Assembly: GCF_000364605.1 (NCBI RefSeq)
Contig: NZ_KB822577.1
Location: 1-64,000, forward strand
Direction: 5' to 3'
From: Nocardioides sp. Iso805N
GTDB lineage: Bacteria; Actinomycetota; Actinomycetes; Propionibacteriales; Nocardioidaceae
Length of the DNA: 64,000 nt
Shown: one piece after another, positions 1-8,963 of the stretch
How positions within the stretch are numbered: position 1 is the stretch's first letter
Layout: every line of letters starts with the position of its first letter
Translations under genes and position numbers: made by a program
The notes under the pieces: model-generated
What the model was told of the DNA's origin: nothing
Seen by the model: the letters and a program-made list of their open reading frames with translations, nothing else
The model's database searches: none

Positions 1-181
1 CAACCCTCTTTGCTGGCCGCATCGGGTGAAATGCTCGCCGTACCCGATCACACGCCTGGTGGCCCGACGCAACCGATACGAAGGCACCCAACCCGCCCAA
101 GACACGCGACCACGCTGGTACTGGCCCACGTTTCTCGTTTGTCTCAGCCACCCCGCGTACTGGGGGCGCCTCGACAAGCTC

Positions 182-207
182 GGCGGGCGTGTTCGGCGGG
201 CGTGTTC
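182..207. repeat. 13-bp perfect tandem duplication
   Basis: Two perfect head-to-tail copies of GGCGGGCGTGTTC, with the next few bases starting a third copy. It lies in the leading 286 bases, where I find no convincing gene, only short overlapping open frames without good starts. Confidence 0.7.
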
Positions 208-223
208 GGCGTACGTGACCACT

Positions 224-267
224 CAACCCGCAAAAGGTGACCTCTCGACCCGCAAAACCTGACTTCT
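224..267. repeat. Two tandem 22-nt degenerate repeats
   Basis: Units at 224-245 and 246-267 share the core ACCCGCAAAA followed by TGAC and differ at four of 22 positions. A partial unit (GTGACCACT) precedes them at 215-223. They sit just beyond the 3' end of the LysR gene and do not form a strong hairpin, so they look more like an interspersed repeat family than a terminator. Confidence 0.6.
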
Positions 268-286
268 CAAGCAGCACCGACCAGGC

Positions 287-1180
287 TCAGTCGTCGGGGA
301 AGACCTGCCGCGAGATTCCGATGACGGCAGGTACGGCGGGGTTGGGGTCGCCGCGACGCCAGATCAGCCGGACCTCGACGCCGGCCTGGCTGGGCCGCAG
401 CGGCCGGTAGACGACACCGGGAGCCAGCAGGTTCTCCCGTACGCCGGAGAACGTCAGCGCGACGCCCACCCCGACGCCGACCAGCATCAGCTGGGTGGAG
501 GAGTCGGGTGCGACCTGCACGATCCGCGGCACGAACCCGCCTTGGACACCGAGCACGCCCAGCCGGTTGGGCAGCGTCGCGCTGCTGGCGCCCGGCAGGA
601 CCACCCACGGTTCGCCTGCCAGGTCGGTCGCGGCGAGGCCGTCGCGGTCCGCGAGCCGGTGGTGCTCGGGTAGCGCGACCAGGATCTCCTCGCGGCCGAT
701 GACGCGTGACTCGACCTCGGCAGGCAGGAAGTCCCACCGGCCGATGACCAGGTCGAGCGAGCCGTCCAGCACACGCTCCAGACCGAGGTGGGAGAACTGC
801 GAGCTGAACAGCTCCAGCATGATGCCGGGGCGCTCCACCCGCACCCTGCGGGCGAGCTCGCTGACCAGCCGGTTGACCGATGCGCCGGCGAAGCCCAGCC
901 GAATCCGGCCGATCTCACCGGCCTGGGACTGCTGGACGATCTCCTTGAGGCGCTGCGAGAGCATCACCAGCTCGCGCGCCGGCTCGATCAGCGCCGCGCC
1001 CTGCGGGGTGAGGGAGACCTGGCGGGTGTTGCGCTCGAAGAGGGAGGCGCCCAGTTCGGCCTCGATCTGCCGGATGAGCCGGCTCAGCGGGGGCTGGGCC
1101 ATGTGCAGGCGCTCGGCCGCGCGACCGAAGTGCAGCTCGTCGGCGACCGCGAGGAACGCCTGCGCCTTGTGCACGTCCAT
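287..1180 (-). CDS. LysR-family transcriptional regulator
   Basis: A 297-residue protein of normal LysR length. The N-terminal winged HTH (about residues 3-62) shows the family pattern, with LHFGRAAERLHMAQPPLSR as recognition region and LFERNTRQVSLTPQG as wing. The rest is a periplasmic-binding-protein-like effector domain. It lies 10 nt downstream of the CoA-transferase gene on the same strand, so it is probably co-transcribed. It may also have its own leaderless promoter: TAGCCT on the minus strand (1193-1188) ends 7 nt before the ATG. By context it is the likely regulator of the glutarate module. The ligand cannot be read from sequence. Confidence 0.9.
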   Translation of the reverse strand: MDVHKAQAFLAVADELHFGRAAERLHMAQPPLSRLIRQIEAELGASLFERNTRQVSLTPQGAALIEPARELVMLSQRLKEIVQQSQAGEIGRIRLGFAGASVNRLVSELARRVRVERPGIMLELFSSQFSHLGLERVLDGSLDLVIGRWDFLPAEVESRVIGREEILVALPEHHRLADRDGLAATDLAGEPWVVLPGASSATLPNRLGVLGVQGGFVPRIVQVAPDSSTQLMLVGVGVGVALTFSGVRENLLAPGVVYRPLRPSQAGVEVRLIWRRGDPNPAVPAVIGISRQVFPDD

Positions 1181-1190
1181 GCGCGACAGG

Positions 1191-2390
1191 CTACGGCGCG
1201 GGCGTGCGGGGCGGCGCGTGCTCCAGCCACCGGAGCACGGCGTCGTGGTCGCCGTCGAGCAGCGGCGGCGCGATCGGGTAGTCCAGCCTGCTGCGGCTGA
1301 AGCCGATCGGGTTGCGCACCGTCGGGATCGAACGCTGCGGCGTACCGGTGGAGACGATCGGGTCGAGGGCCAGGTCCTCGGCGAAGCGGGTGCCCTCGGC
1401 CACGGTCAGGATCGGCGCCGCGGGTACGCCGGCGGCCTTCAACAGGGTGAACCAGTCCGCAGCATCGCGGTTCACCAGGCGCTCGACCAGGAGCGCCCGC
1501 AGCGGCTCGCGGTGCCCGTTGCGGGAGGCGTTGGTGGCGAACCGGGGATCGGCGGCCAGCTCCGGGATCCCGAGACAGACGCAGAGCGAGGCGAACTGGC
1601 TGTCGTTGCCGACCGCGATGATCATGTTCTTGTCCCGTGCGGGGAACGGCCCGTAGGGGTAGAGACTCGGGTGCTCGTTGCCCATCCGGGTCGGCACGAC
1701 GCCTGCCGCGGCGTACGCGCTGGTCTGGTTGACCAGGCCCGACAGCGCCGACATCAGCAGGTTGAGCTCGACGTGCTGGCCGTGGCCGGAGCGCTCGCGC
1801 TCACGTAGCGCGGCCAGGATGCCGGTGGCGGCGTGCAGGCCGGTGATCACGTCGAAGAGCGCGACGCCGACCCGCAGCGGCTCGCCGTCGGGATGGCCGG
1901 TGAGGTCCATCATCCCGGAGACCGCCTGGGCGAGCAGGTCATAGCCGGGCAGGTCCGCGCCGGGGCCGGTGCCGAAGCCGGTGATCGAGGCGTAGACCAG
2001 GTCGGGCCGGCTGGTGCTCAGGGTGTCGTAGTCGAGGTCGTACTTCGCCAGGCCACCGGGCTTGAAGTTCTCCACCAGCACGTCCGCCCGGTCGATGATC
2101 CGGCGTACGACGGCGAGATCGGCGGGGTTCTTCAGGTCCAGCGCGATGGAGTGCTTGTTGCGATTCACCGAGAGGTAGTAGGTGCTCTCCTCGCCGAGCC
2201 GGGGCGGCGCCCAGCCACGGGTGTCGTCGCCGCCGGGGCTCTCCACCTTGACCACCAGGGCGCCCATGTCCGCCAGCAGCATCGTGCAGTAGGGCCCGGC
2301 CAGCACCCGGCTGAGGTCGGCGACGACGACGCCGGCGAGCGGTCCCTCCGTGCTCCGGTCCAGCAGCGCTTGCTCCAGGTCGTCGGTCAT
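1191..2390 (-). CDS. CaiB/BaiF class III CoA-transferase, probable glutarate CoA-transferase
   Basis: A 399-residue family III CoA-transferase that moves CoA between acyl groups through an aspartyl-CoA intermediate. The N-terminal GPLAGVVVADLSRVLAGPYC and NRNKHSIALDLKNP are family signatures. The Asp in PGYDLLAQA (about residue 149) is the expected nucleophile. I start it at the ATG ending at 2390 because GGGAG sits 5 nt upstream; a longer open frame to 2471 adds a low-quality N-terminus. Divergence from a glutaryl-CoA dehydrogenase suggests it activates glutarate (compare human SUGCT), but that substrate is inferred from context only. Confidence 0.88.
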   Translation of the reverse strand: MTDDLEQALLDRSTEGPLAGVVVADLSRVLAGPYCTMLLADMGALVVKVESPGGDDTRGWAPPRLGEESTYYLSVNRNKHSIALDLKNPADLAVVRRIIDRADVLVENFKPGGLAKYDLDYDTLSTSRPDLVYASITGFGTGPGADLPGYDLLAQAVSGMMDLTGHPDGEPLRVGVALFDVITGLHAATGILAALRERERSGHGQHVELNLLMSALSGLVNQTSAYAAAGVVPTRMGNEHPSLYPYGPFPARDKNMIIAVGNDSQFASLCVCLGIPELAADPRFATNASRNGHREPLRALLVERLVNRDAADWFTLLKAAGVPAAPILTVAEGTRFAEDLALDPIVSTGTPQRSIPTVRNPIGFSRSRLDYPIAPPLLDGDHDAVLRWLEHAPPRTPAP

Positions 2391-2491
2391 CTCGTCTCCC
2401 GTACTCGCCGTCGTCGACTCTGCCTGACTCTCGTCTGCCCTGACTCTCGCCCTCCCGCCCCGATCCATCAACAGAAGGACCGAACCGGACG

Positions 2492-2510
2492 CCCGGTATT
2501 ACCTACCGGG
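2492..2510. promoter_or_regulatory. Operator candidate between CoA-transferase and gcdH
   Basis: A perfect 7-bp inverted repeat, CCCGGTA-TTACC-TACCGGG, lies in the 203-bp region between the two divergent start codons. It is placed to control one or both promoters. The neighbouring LysR is the obvious candidate binder, although the site is more symmetric than a typical T-N11-A box. Confidence 0.6.
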
Positions 2511-2593
2511 TATCAATCGCCGCTGGGGCTTGCCGCGCAGCCGCGACTCGGGGAACGTCCGAAGTCACAGCCGCCCCAGCCCCAGGAGTCCCG

Positions 2594-3796
2594 ATGAGCG
2601 CCATGTCCTCCCTGCCGCCGTTCGACCCGGCGGACCCGATCGCCCTCGACACGCTGCTGAGCGAGGACGAGATCGCGGTGCGGGCCTCGGTGCGCCAGCT
2701 GTGCGCCGACAAGGTGGACCCGTTCATCGCTGAGTGGTTCGAGGCCGGTGCGATCCCCGACATCCGCGGCCTCGCCAAGGAGCTGGGCTCGCTGGGCCTG
2801 CTCGGCATGCACCTTGAGGGCTACGGCTGCGCCGGCATGTCCGCGGTCGACTACGGCCTGGCCTGCCTCGAGCTGGAGGCCACCGACTCGGGGCTGCGCT
2901 CGCTGGTCTCCGTACAGGGCTCGCTGGCGATGTACGCGATCTGGCAGTGGGGCAGCGAGGAGCAGAAGCAGGAGTGGCTGTCGCGGATGGCCGCCGGCGA
3001 GGCGATCGGCTGCTTCGGTCTCACCGAGCCCGACCACGGCTCGGACCCGGCCTCCATGCGCACCCGTGCTCGTCGCGACGGTGCCGGGCCGGACGCGGAC
3101 TGGATCCTCGACGGACGCAAGATGTGGATCACCAACGCCCCGGTCGCCGATGTCGCGGTGGTGTGGGCGCACACGGAGGACGGCATCCGCGGCTTCGTCG
3201 TACCGACGAGCACGCCGGGCTTCTCGGCGCCCGAGATCAAGCACAAGATGTCGCTGCGGGCCTCGGTCACCGGCGAGATCGTGCTCGACGGCGTACGGCT
3301 TCCCGCCGACGCCGTCTTCCCCGAGGTGCGTGGCCTGAAGGGACCGCTGTCCTGCCTCAACGAGGCCCGCTTCGGCATCGTGTGGGGCGCCATGGGCGCG
3401 GCTCGCTCCGCGATCGAGTCTGCGTTGACCTACTCCCGCGAGCGTGAGCAGTTCGGCAAGCCGATCGGCGGCTTCCAGCTCACCCAGCAGAAGCTCGCCG
3501 ACATGTCGCTGGAGTACAACAAGGGCACGCTGCTGGCCATCCACCTCGGTCGGCTCAAGGACGCCGGCAGGCTTCGCCCCGAGCAGGTGTCCTACGGCAA
3601 GCTCAACAACGTCCGGGAGGCGATCGAGATCTGCCGCACCGCCCGCACCATCCTGGGCGCGAACGGCATCTCGCTGGAGTATCCGGTCATCCGGCACGCC
3701 AACAACCTCGAGTCGGTGCTGACCTACGAGGGCACCGTCGAGATGCACACCCTCGTCATCGGTCAGGCGCTGACGGGGGTCGCGGCGTTCCGCTGA
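2594..3796 (+). CDS. gcdH: Glutaryl-CoA dehydrogenase
   Basis: A 400-residue acyl-CoA dehydrogenase-fold flavoenzyme that oxidises and decarboxylates glutaryl-CoA to crotonyl-CoA. Acyl-CoA dehydrogenase signatures are present (CFGLTEPDHGSDP and WITNAPVADVAVVWA). It follows the human GCDH pattern closely from EARFGIVWGAMGAA to the C-terminus. The catalytic base is Glu379 in TYEGT, the GCDH arrangement. CAGGAG precedes the ATG by 5 nt; a second in-frame ATG lies three codons in. It is divergent from the CoA-transferase, which together would form a glutarate or lysine catabolic step. Confidence 0.92.
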   Translation: MSAMSSLPPFDPADPIALDTLLSEDEIAVRASVRQLCADKVDPFIAEWFEAGAIPDIRGLAKELGSLGLLGMHLEGYGCAGMSAVDYGLACLELEATDSGLRSLVSVQGSLAMYAIWQWGSEEQKQEWLSRMAAGEAIGCFGLTEPDHGSDPASMRTRARRDGAGPDADWILDGRKMWITNAPVADVAVVWAHTEDGIRGFVVPTSTPGFSAPEIKHKMSLRASVTGEIVLDGVRLPADAVFPEVRGLKGPLSCLNEARFGIVWGAMGAARSAIESALTYSREREQFGKPIGGFQLTQQKLADMSLEYNKGTLLAIHLGRLKDAGRLRPEQVSYGKLNNVREAIEICRTARTILGANGISLEYPVIRHANNLESVLTYEGTVEMHTLVIGQALTGVAAFR

Positions 3797-3805
3797 GGAG
3801 GTTTC

Positions 3806-3819
3806 GACCCCCAGGGGTC
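3806..3819. terminator. Short hairpin between gcdH and the ROK gene
   Basis: GACCCC-CA-GGGGTC can fold between the two convergent stop codons and overlaps the ROK stop. There is no T-run, so this is a weak call. Confidence 0.35.
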
Positions 3820-4987
3820 AATCCCGCGAGCCGACGTAGGTCGCCGGATCGTCGATCACGCGCTGCACCACAGCCCCGGCCGCACCCCGTACGGCGGCGT
3901 CCGGGCCCAGGCTGGAGACCAGCAGCTCGGGCTTGGCGGCGTGCGCGGCCAGGGACTCCGCGACGGCCGGCTGCAGCCACGGCGCCAGCGCGGCGAAGAC
4001 GCCACCGAGCACGACCGCGTCGGGGTCGAGCAGGTTGGTCACCGACGCCAGCGCGACGCCGACGAGGCGCCCGGCCTCGGCGACGGCGTCGAGCGCTCGC
4101 AGGTCGCCGGCCTCGCAGCGCTGCTCCAGCTCGACGCGGGACGCGACCCCCGCTGCCAGCAGGATCGCATCCAGGCCGGCCAACCGCTCCAGGCAGCCGC
4201 GGCCGCCGCAGGAGCAGGACGGGCCGTCGGGGTCGAGGATGACGTGGCCGAGCTCGCCGGCGCGGGCGTGCGCGCCGCGGAACAGCTCGCCGCCGACCAC
4301 GATGCCCGCCCCGATGCCGATCTCGCCGGAGACGTGCACGAAGTCGCGGGGCGTGGCGGTCCCGAACCACAGCTCGCCCAGAGCGGCGAGATTGGCCTCG
4401 TTCTCGATCGAGAGGCCGTACGCCGTGGCAGGCAGCGGCAGCTCGACCGGCACGGCGGCCCAGTCCAGGTTGGGTGCGCGCACGATCGTCGAGCCGTCGG
4501 TCGCACCGGGGACCGCGAGGCAGGCGCCGGCGAGGACCAGGTCCTGCTCGGCCGCGGCGGCGACCGCGGCCTCGGCCAGCCGGACGAGCTCGGCGAGCAC
4601 CTCCGCGGCTGGGCGACCGCGGTTGTCGCGGGTGACGACGTGGCGGTAGCGGACAGTGCCGCCGAGGTCGACCACCAGCGCCGCCAGATAGTCGACGTTG
4701 ACCTCGAGCCCCAGGCCCGCCGCGCCCTGGCGATGCAGGGAGAGCATCGTGCCCGGTCGGCCGCGGTCGCGGGACGGCGGCGCGTCGGTCTCCTCGACCA
4801 GGCCGGCGGCGACCAGGTCGGTCACCTGGCCCGAGATCGAGGACTTGGTCAGGCCGGTCGCGGTGGCGAGCTGGGCGCGGGTGATCGGACCGGCCTCGGC
4901 GATCGCGCGCAGCACCAGGGCGAGGTTGCTCGCCCTCATGCCAGCATGCTGCACCGGTCCACCCATGCGGTGATTAGACCAAGACAT
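3818..4987 (-). CDS. xylR: ROK-family repressor of the xylose genes (XylR-like)
   Basis: A 389-residue protein. An N-terminal MarR-like winged HTH (RAQLATATGLTKSSISGQV) is followed by a ROK sugar-kinase-like domain. The zinc site of the family is complete: the GELGHV histidine and CSCGGRGCLE. It is divergent from xylA and xylB, as actinobacterial and Bacillus XylR are, so release by D-xylose is expected. The start at 4987 (MSWSNHRMGG) is my choice among several Mets and has no clear ribosome site; 4966 is an alternative. The gene symbol rests on context. Confidence 0.82.
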   Translation of the reverse strand: MSWSNHRMGGPVQHAGMRASNLALVLRAIAEAGPITRAQLATATGLTKSSISGQVTDLVAAGLVEETDAPPSRDRGRPGTMLSLHRQGAAGLGLEVNVDYLAALVVDLGGTVRYRHVVTRDNRGRPAAEVLAELVRLAEAAVAAAAEQDLVLAGACLAVPGATDGSTIVRAPNLDWAAVPVELPLPATAYGLSIENEANLAALGELWFGTATPRDFVHVSGEIGIGAGIVVGGELFRGAHARAGELGHVILDPDGPSCSCGGRGCLERLAGLDAILLAAGVASRVELEQRCEAGDLRALDAVAEAGRLVGVALASVTNLLDPDAVVLGGVFAALAPWLQPAVAESLAAHAAKPELLVSSLGPDAAVRGAAGAVVQRVIDDPATYVGSRD

Positions 4988-5016
4988 GAACAAGACGGCA
5001 ACTGCTGTCCGCAGGC

Positions 5017-5057
5017 TTGACATCCCCGGTGGACGGGAGTTGGATCACACTAATAGT
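5017..5057 (+). promoter_or_regulatory. Probable xylA promoter with a small palindrome
   Basis: TTGACA at 5017-5022 and TTGGAT at 5040-5045 are 17 nt apart, a consensus -35 with a weaker -10. Immediately downstream, 5049-5057 reads ACTAATAGT, a 4-bp inverted repeat with one central base. Its ACTAA half resembles the half-sites known for XylR-type ROK operators. This position would block the promoter when occupied. Confidence 0.55.
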
Positions 5058-5098
5058 TCACGACGTGGACGAAATAGGCTTTCGAAAGGATCACGGTG

Positions 5099-6256
5099 AT
5101 GGCGGACTACAAGGCCACCCCTGAGGACAAGTTCACCTTCGGTCTGTGGACCGTCGGCTGGCAGGGCGTCGACGTCTTCGGTGGCGCGGTCCGCCCGCCG
5201 ATGGACCCGGCGTACGCCGTCGGCAAGCTCGCGGAGCTCGGCGCCTACGGCGTCACCTTCCACGACAACGACGTCTTCGACTTCGACGCGACCGGTGCCG
5301 AGCGCCAGGCCGCCATCGACAGCTTCCGCAAGGCCGTGGAGGCCAACGGACTCAAGGTCCCGATGGTGACCACCAACACCTTCGGCCACCCCGTCTTCAA
5401 GGACGGCGGCTTCACCAGCAACGACCGTCGCGTGCGCCGCTTCGCGCTCGGCAAGATCGCCAAGAACATCGACCTCGCCGCCGAGCTCGGCGCCGAGACC
5501 TACGTGTTCTGGGGCGGTCGCGAGGGCGCCGAGAGCAACTTCGCCAAGAACATCGGCCACGCACTCGACCGCTACCGCGAGGGCTTCAACACCCTGACGG
5601 CCTACGTCAAGGAGCAGGGCTACAACATCCGCTTCGCGATCGAGCCGAAGCCGAACGAGCCCCGCGGCGACATCCTGCTGCCGACCATCGGTCACGCGCT
5701 CGCCTTCATCGAGACCCTCGACGACCCCGAGATGGTCGGTCTCAACCCGGAGACGGGTCACGAGGAGATGGCCGGCCTCAACTTCACGTCGGGCATCGCC
5801 CAGGCGCTGTGGCACGGCAAGCTCTTCCACCTCGACCTCAACGGTCAGCACGGCCCGCGCTTCGACCAGGACCTCCGCTTCGGCGCCGGCAACCTGCGTG
5901 GCGCGTTCAACCTGGTCGACCTGCTCGAGACCTCCGGTTACGACGGCCCGCGTCACTTCGACTTCAAGCCGCCGCGGACCGAGGACGAGGACGGCGTGTG
6001 GGCCTCGGCTGAGGGCGGTATCCGCAACTACCTCATCCTCAAGGAGCGCGCTGCCGCGTTCCGTGCGGACCCGGAGGTCCAGGCCGCGCTCCAGCGCTCG
6101 GGCCTCGACCAGCTCGCCGCGCCGACCCTGGCCGAGGGCGAGACGCTCGCCGGCGTACGCGAGGAGGAGTTCGACATCGACGCGATGGCGACCCACGGCT
6201 TCGCGTTCGAGCAGCTCGACCAGCTCGCCATGGAGCACCTGCTCGGCGCTCGCTGA
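5099..6256 (+). CDS. xylA: Xylose isomerase
   Basis: Converts D-xylose to D-xylulose in the cytoplasm using two divalent metals. It is 385 residues, the short class I form of Streptomyces and relatives, and collinear with it throughout. His55 and Asp58 in TFHDND form the base pair for ring opening. [11 protein letters not shown] supplies the metal Glu and the catalytic Lys. The conserved metal ligands continue through [11 protein letters not shown] and [11 protein letters not shown], and it ends [10 protein letters not shown] like its Streptomyces homologues. AAAGGA lies 8 nt before ATG 5099; a GTG directly upstream is less likely. It is first in the operon, with xylB 53 nt downstream. Confidence 0.96.
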   Translation: MADYKATPEDKFTFGLWTVGWQGVDVFGGAVRPPMDPAYAVGKLAELGAYGVTFHDNDVFDFDATGAERQAAIDSFRKAVEANGLKVPMVTTNTFGHPVFKDGGFTSNDRRVRRFALGKIAKNIDLAAELGAETYVFWGGREGAESNFAKNIGHALDRYREGFNTLTAYVKEQGYNIRFAIEPKPNEPRGDILLPTIGHALAFIETLDDPEMVGLNPETGHEEMAGLNFTSGIAQALWHGKLFHLDLNGQHGPRFDQDLRFGAGNLRGAFNLVDLLETSGYDGPRHFDFKPPRTEDEDGVWASAEGGIRNYLILKERAAAFRADPEVQAALQRSGLDQLAAPTLAEGETLAGVREEEFDIDAMATHGFAFEQLDQLAMEHLLGAR

Positions 6257-6309
6257 GCCACGCCGAACACGCACGCCGACTGCCGCACGCCGACCGAAAG
6301 AGACCACCG

Positions 6310-7704
6310 ATGACGCTCGTGGCTGGGGTCGACTCCTCGACCCAGTCCTGCAAGGTCGTCGTCCGTGACGCCGAGACCGGTGCGCTGGTGCGCACCGGCT
6401 CGGCGTCGCACCCGGACGGCACCGAGGTCCACCCCGACTACTGGTGGTCGGCCTTCCAGCAGGCTGCGGAGGCGGCCGGCGGTCTCGACGACGTCGCCGC
6501 GATCTCCGTCGGCGGCCAGCAGCACGGCATGGTCTGCCTCGACGAGGCCGGCGAGGTCGTCCGTCCGGCGCTGCTGTGGAACGACACCCGCAGCGCCCAG
6601 GCGGCCGCCGACCTCAATGCCGAGCTCGGCCCGCAGGCATGGGCCGAGGCGGTCGGCTCGGTGATGGTCGCCTCCTTCACCGCGACCAAGCTGCGCTGGC
6701 TGGCCGAGCACGAGCCGGACAGTGCGGCTCGCACCGCCGCTGTGGCACTGCCGCACGACTGGCTGACCTGGAAGCTCTCCGGCGCGGCCGGCATCGACAC
6801 CCTGATCACCGACCGCTCTGACGCGAGCGGCACGGGTTACTGGTCCCCCGCCACAAGCGGTTACCGGACCGACCTTCTGGAGCGCGCGTTCGGCCGGGCC
6901 GATCTGGTCCTGCCGCGCGTTCTCGAGCCTGCCGAGGCGGTGCTCCATACCCCCATCGGAGCACCCCTCGGTGCTGGCTGTGGTGACAACGCCGGCGCGG
7001 CGCTCGGTCTGGGCGCCCGCCCCGGTGACGTCGTCCTCTCCATCGGTACGTCGGGGGTCGCGTGCGCCGTCGCCGACGCACCCACCGCTGACGCCAGCGG
7101 CACCGTGGCCGGCTTCGCCGACGCGACCGGCCGCTACCTCCCCCTGGTCGCCACCCTCAACGCGGCCCGCGTGCTGGCCGCCACGGCCACGCTCCTCGAC
7201 GTCAGCCTCGACCGGCTCTCCGAGCTCGCGCTCGAGGCGCCGTCAGGCGCCGGTGGCCTCGTGCTGGTCCCCTACCTCGAGGGCGAGCGCACCCCCAACC
7301 GTCCCGACGCCAAGGGGGCCCTGCACGGCCTGACCCTGGCCACGGCGACCCCGGCGCACATCGCCCGTGCCGCGGTCGAGGGCCTGCTGTGCGGTCTCGC
7401 CGACGGCATCGACGCACTGGTCGCTCAGGGCGTCGCGGTCGAACGGGTCCTCCTCGTCGGCGGTGGCGCCCGCTCCGAGGCGGTCCGCCGCATCGCCCCG
7501 ATCGTGCTCGGTCGACCCGTCGTCGTGCCCGAGCCCGGCGAGTACGTCGCCGACGGTGCTGCCCGCCAGGCCGCCTGGGTGCTGACCGGCGCTACCGAGG
7601 CACCGACGTGGAAGGCCGGCGGGATCGAGACCTTCGAGGCGACGGCCGACACCGCCGTACGCCAGCGCTACGCCGAGGTCCGCGACCTCACCGAGGGCGC
7701 CTGA
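6310..7704 (+). CDS. xylB: Xylulokinase
   Basis: ATP-dependent kinase that makes D-xylulose 5-phosphate for the pentose phosphate pathway. It is 464 residues, typical of the FGGY family. The N-terminal phosphate loop is [29 protein letters not shown] and LLWNDTR are xylulokinase signatures. The C-terminal FGGY half carries [16 protein letters not shown] and [20 protein letters not shown] precedes the ATG. It follows xylA in a two-gene operon; no xylose transporter is visible nearby. Confidence 0.95.
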   Translation: MTLVAGVDSSTQSCKVVVRDAETGALVRTGSASHPDGTEVHPDYWWSAFQQAAEAAGGLDDVAAISVGGQQHGMVCLDEAGEVVRPALLWNDTRSAQAAADLNAELGPQAWAEAVGSVMVASFTATKLRWLAEHEPDSAARTAAVALPHDWLTWKLSGAAGIDTLITDRSDASGTGYWSPATSGYRTDLLERAFGRADLVLPRVLEPAEAVLHTPIGAPLGAGCGDNAGAALGLGARPGDVVLSIGTSGVACAVADAPTADASGTVAGFADATGRYLPLVATLNAARVLAATATLLDVSLDRLSELALEAPSGAGGLVLVPYLEGERTPNRPDAKGALHGLTLATATPAHIARAAVEGLLCGLADGIDALVAQGVAVERVLLVGGGARSEAVRRIAPIVLGRPVVVPEPGEYVADGAARQAAWVLTGATEAPTWKAGGIETFEATADTAVRQRYAEVRDLTEGA

Positions 7705-7741
7705 TCGATCGGCGCTCGCGCGGTCGTCTAGTTTCGTAGTC

Positions 7742-8452
7742 ATGAGCGACGCGGAAGAGTTCTGGAACGAGCGTTACGCCGAGCGCGAGCGGATCTGGTC
7801 CGGCCATCCCAACCAGGCGCTGGTCGACACCGTCTCGCCGCTTGCGCCGGGACGTGCGCTCGACCTGGGCTGCGGTGAGGGGGCCGACAGCATCTGGCTG
7901 GCCGAGCAGGGCTGGACCGTCACCGGCGTCGACGTCTCCGAGACGGCGATCGCCCGCGCGCAGGCGGAGGCAGAGCACCGCGACCTGCCGATCACCTGGG
8001 TGGCCGCTGACCTGGCCACGTGGGTGCCGAGCGAGAAGTTCGACCTGGTCTCGGCCTGCTTCCTGCACTCGCCGATCGAGTTCCCGCGCACCGAGGTGCT
8101 GCGCCGCGCCGCCGACAGCATCGTCAGCGGCGGTCACCTGCTGCTGGTCGGACATGCCGAGCCGCCGCCGTGGTCGCGCTACGCCGAGGAGGCTGCCGAC
8201 CAGGCGGAGATCCACGGAGACGATCACGCGGGCGATGACGAGCACGATGACGAGCACGACGACGGCCACGGGCAGGGACACCGGCACGGACAGCACCACG
8301 TCTTCCTCGGTCCCGTGCAGGAGCTGGAGTCCCTCGACCTCGGCGAGGAGTGGGAGCCGCTGACGGTGGAACTGCGTGAGCGACCGGCGACCGGCCCTGA
8401 GGGCCAGCAGGCGGTGCTGCGCGACAGCGTGGTGCTCGTACGGCGGCGCTGA
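7742..8452 (+). CDS. Class I SAM-dependent methyltransferase with a His/Asp-rich insert
   Basis: A 236-residue soluble protein. Motif I (ALDLGCGEGADSIWLAEQG) and the following VTGVDVSE acidic loop define a SAM-binding Rossmann fold of the TehB/thiopurine methyltransferase type. After the core (about residues 157-182) comes an unusual stretch very rich in His, Asp and Glu (DDEHDDEHDDGHGQGHRHGQ), which could bind a metal such as Ni, Zn or Cu. The substrate is unknown. The start is supported by TAGTTT ending 7 nt before the ATG, a leaderless arrangement. Confidence 0.82.
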   Translation: MSDAEEFWNERYAERERIWSGHPNQALVDTVSPLAPGRALDLGCGEGADSIWLAEQGWTVTGVDVSETAIARAQAEAEHRDLPITWVAADLATWVPSEKFDLVSACFLHSPIEFPRTEVLRRAADSIVSGGHLLLVGHAEPPPWSRYAEEAADQAEIHGDDHAGDDEHDDEHDDGHGQGHRHGQHHVFLGPVQELESLDLGEEWEPLTVELRERPATGPEGQQAVLRDSVVLVRRR

Positions 8453-8474
8453 GCGGCCCTAGCCAGGCTCTCGT

Positions 8475-8520
8475 GTTGTTGGCGAGCCCACCGCATCGCG
8501 GCGGGCTCGCCGGCAACAAC
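8475..8520. terminator. Strong hairpin downstream of the methyltransferase gene
   Basis: GTTGTTGGCGAGCCC pairs with a near-complementary arm ending GGGCTCGCCGGCAACAAC around a short GC-rich apex, with one bulge. There is no T-run, as is common in high-G+C actinobacteria. Confidence 0.6.
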
Positions 8521-8609
8521 CCGATCCCAAGCGCCCGTGCGTAACGGGCACCCACTGTTTACCCGGCCGGCCACGGTCTCAAACCCCGGCGGGATGCGAC
8601 GATCCCCGG

Positions 8610-8963
8610 GTGGAGATCTGGATCAACCCGGCCTGTGCGAAGTGCCGCTCGGCGCTGTCCGTCCTCGAGGCGGAGGGCGCCAGCTACACGGTGCGCCGCT
8701 ACCTCGAGGCGCCGCCGACCGCGGCCGAGCTCACCGAGCTGCTGCACCGACTGGGCCTCGAGCCCTGGGACATCACCCGTACGGCGGAACCCATCGCCAA
8801 GGAGCTCGGCCTCAAGGACTGGCCGCGCGACGCGGCGTCCCGGGAGCGCTGGATCACGGCGCTGGCCGAGCAGCCGAAGCTGATCCAGCGCCCGATCATC
8901 ACGGCCGACGACGGGTCCGCCGTGGTGGCCCGCACCGAGGAAGCGGTCCGCTCGGTGCTCTGA
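8610..8963 (+). CDS. ArsC-family (arsenate reductase-like) thioredoxin-fold protein
   Basis: A 117-residue protein of normal ArsC/Spx-family length. It starts with a beta-strand and the active-site turn NPACAKCRSAL, a CxxC variant of the glutaredoxin-type ArsC site. RPIITADDGSAVVARTEEAV matches the C-terminal family motif with its arginine. Arsenate reduction is possible, but many such proteins act on other disulfides and no ars gene is nearby. The start codon is GTG at 8610. Confidence 0.82.
   Translation: MEIWINPACAKCRSALSVLEAEGASYTVRRYLEAPPTAAELTELLHRLGLEPWDITRTAEPIAKELGLKDWPRDAASRERWITALAEQPKLIQRPIITADDGSAVVARTEEAVRSVL

Noticed and set aside
1..240. Two overlapping short frames at the left edge
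   Set aside because: Both are read through the same repetitive GC-rich DNA without ribosome sites or protein-like composition.
8610..8963. Arsenic resistance operon
   Set aside because: Only an ArsC-family fold is present; no ArsR, ArsB or Acr3 gene is nearby, and the CxxC site also fits other thiol reductases.
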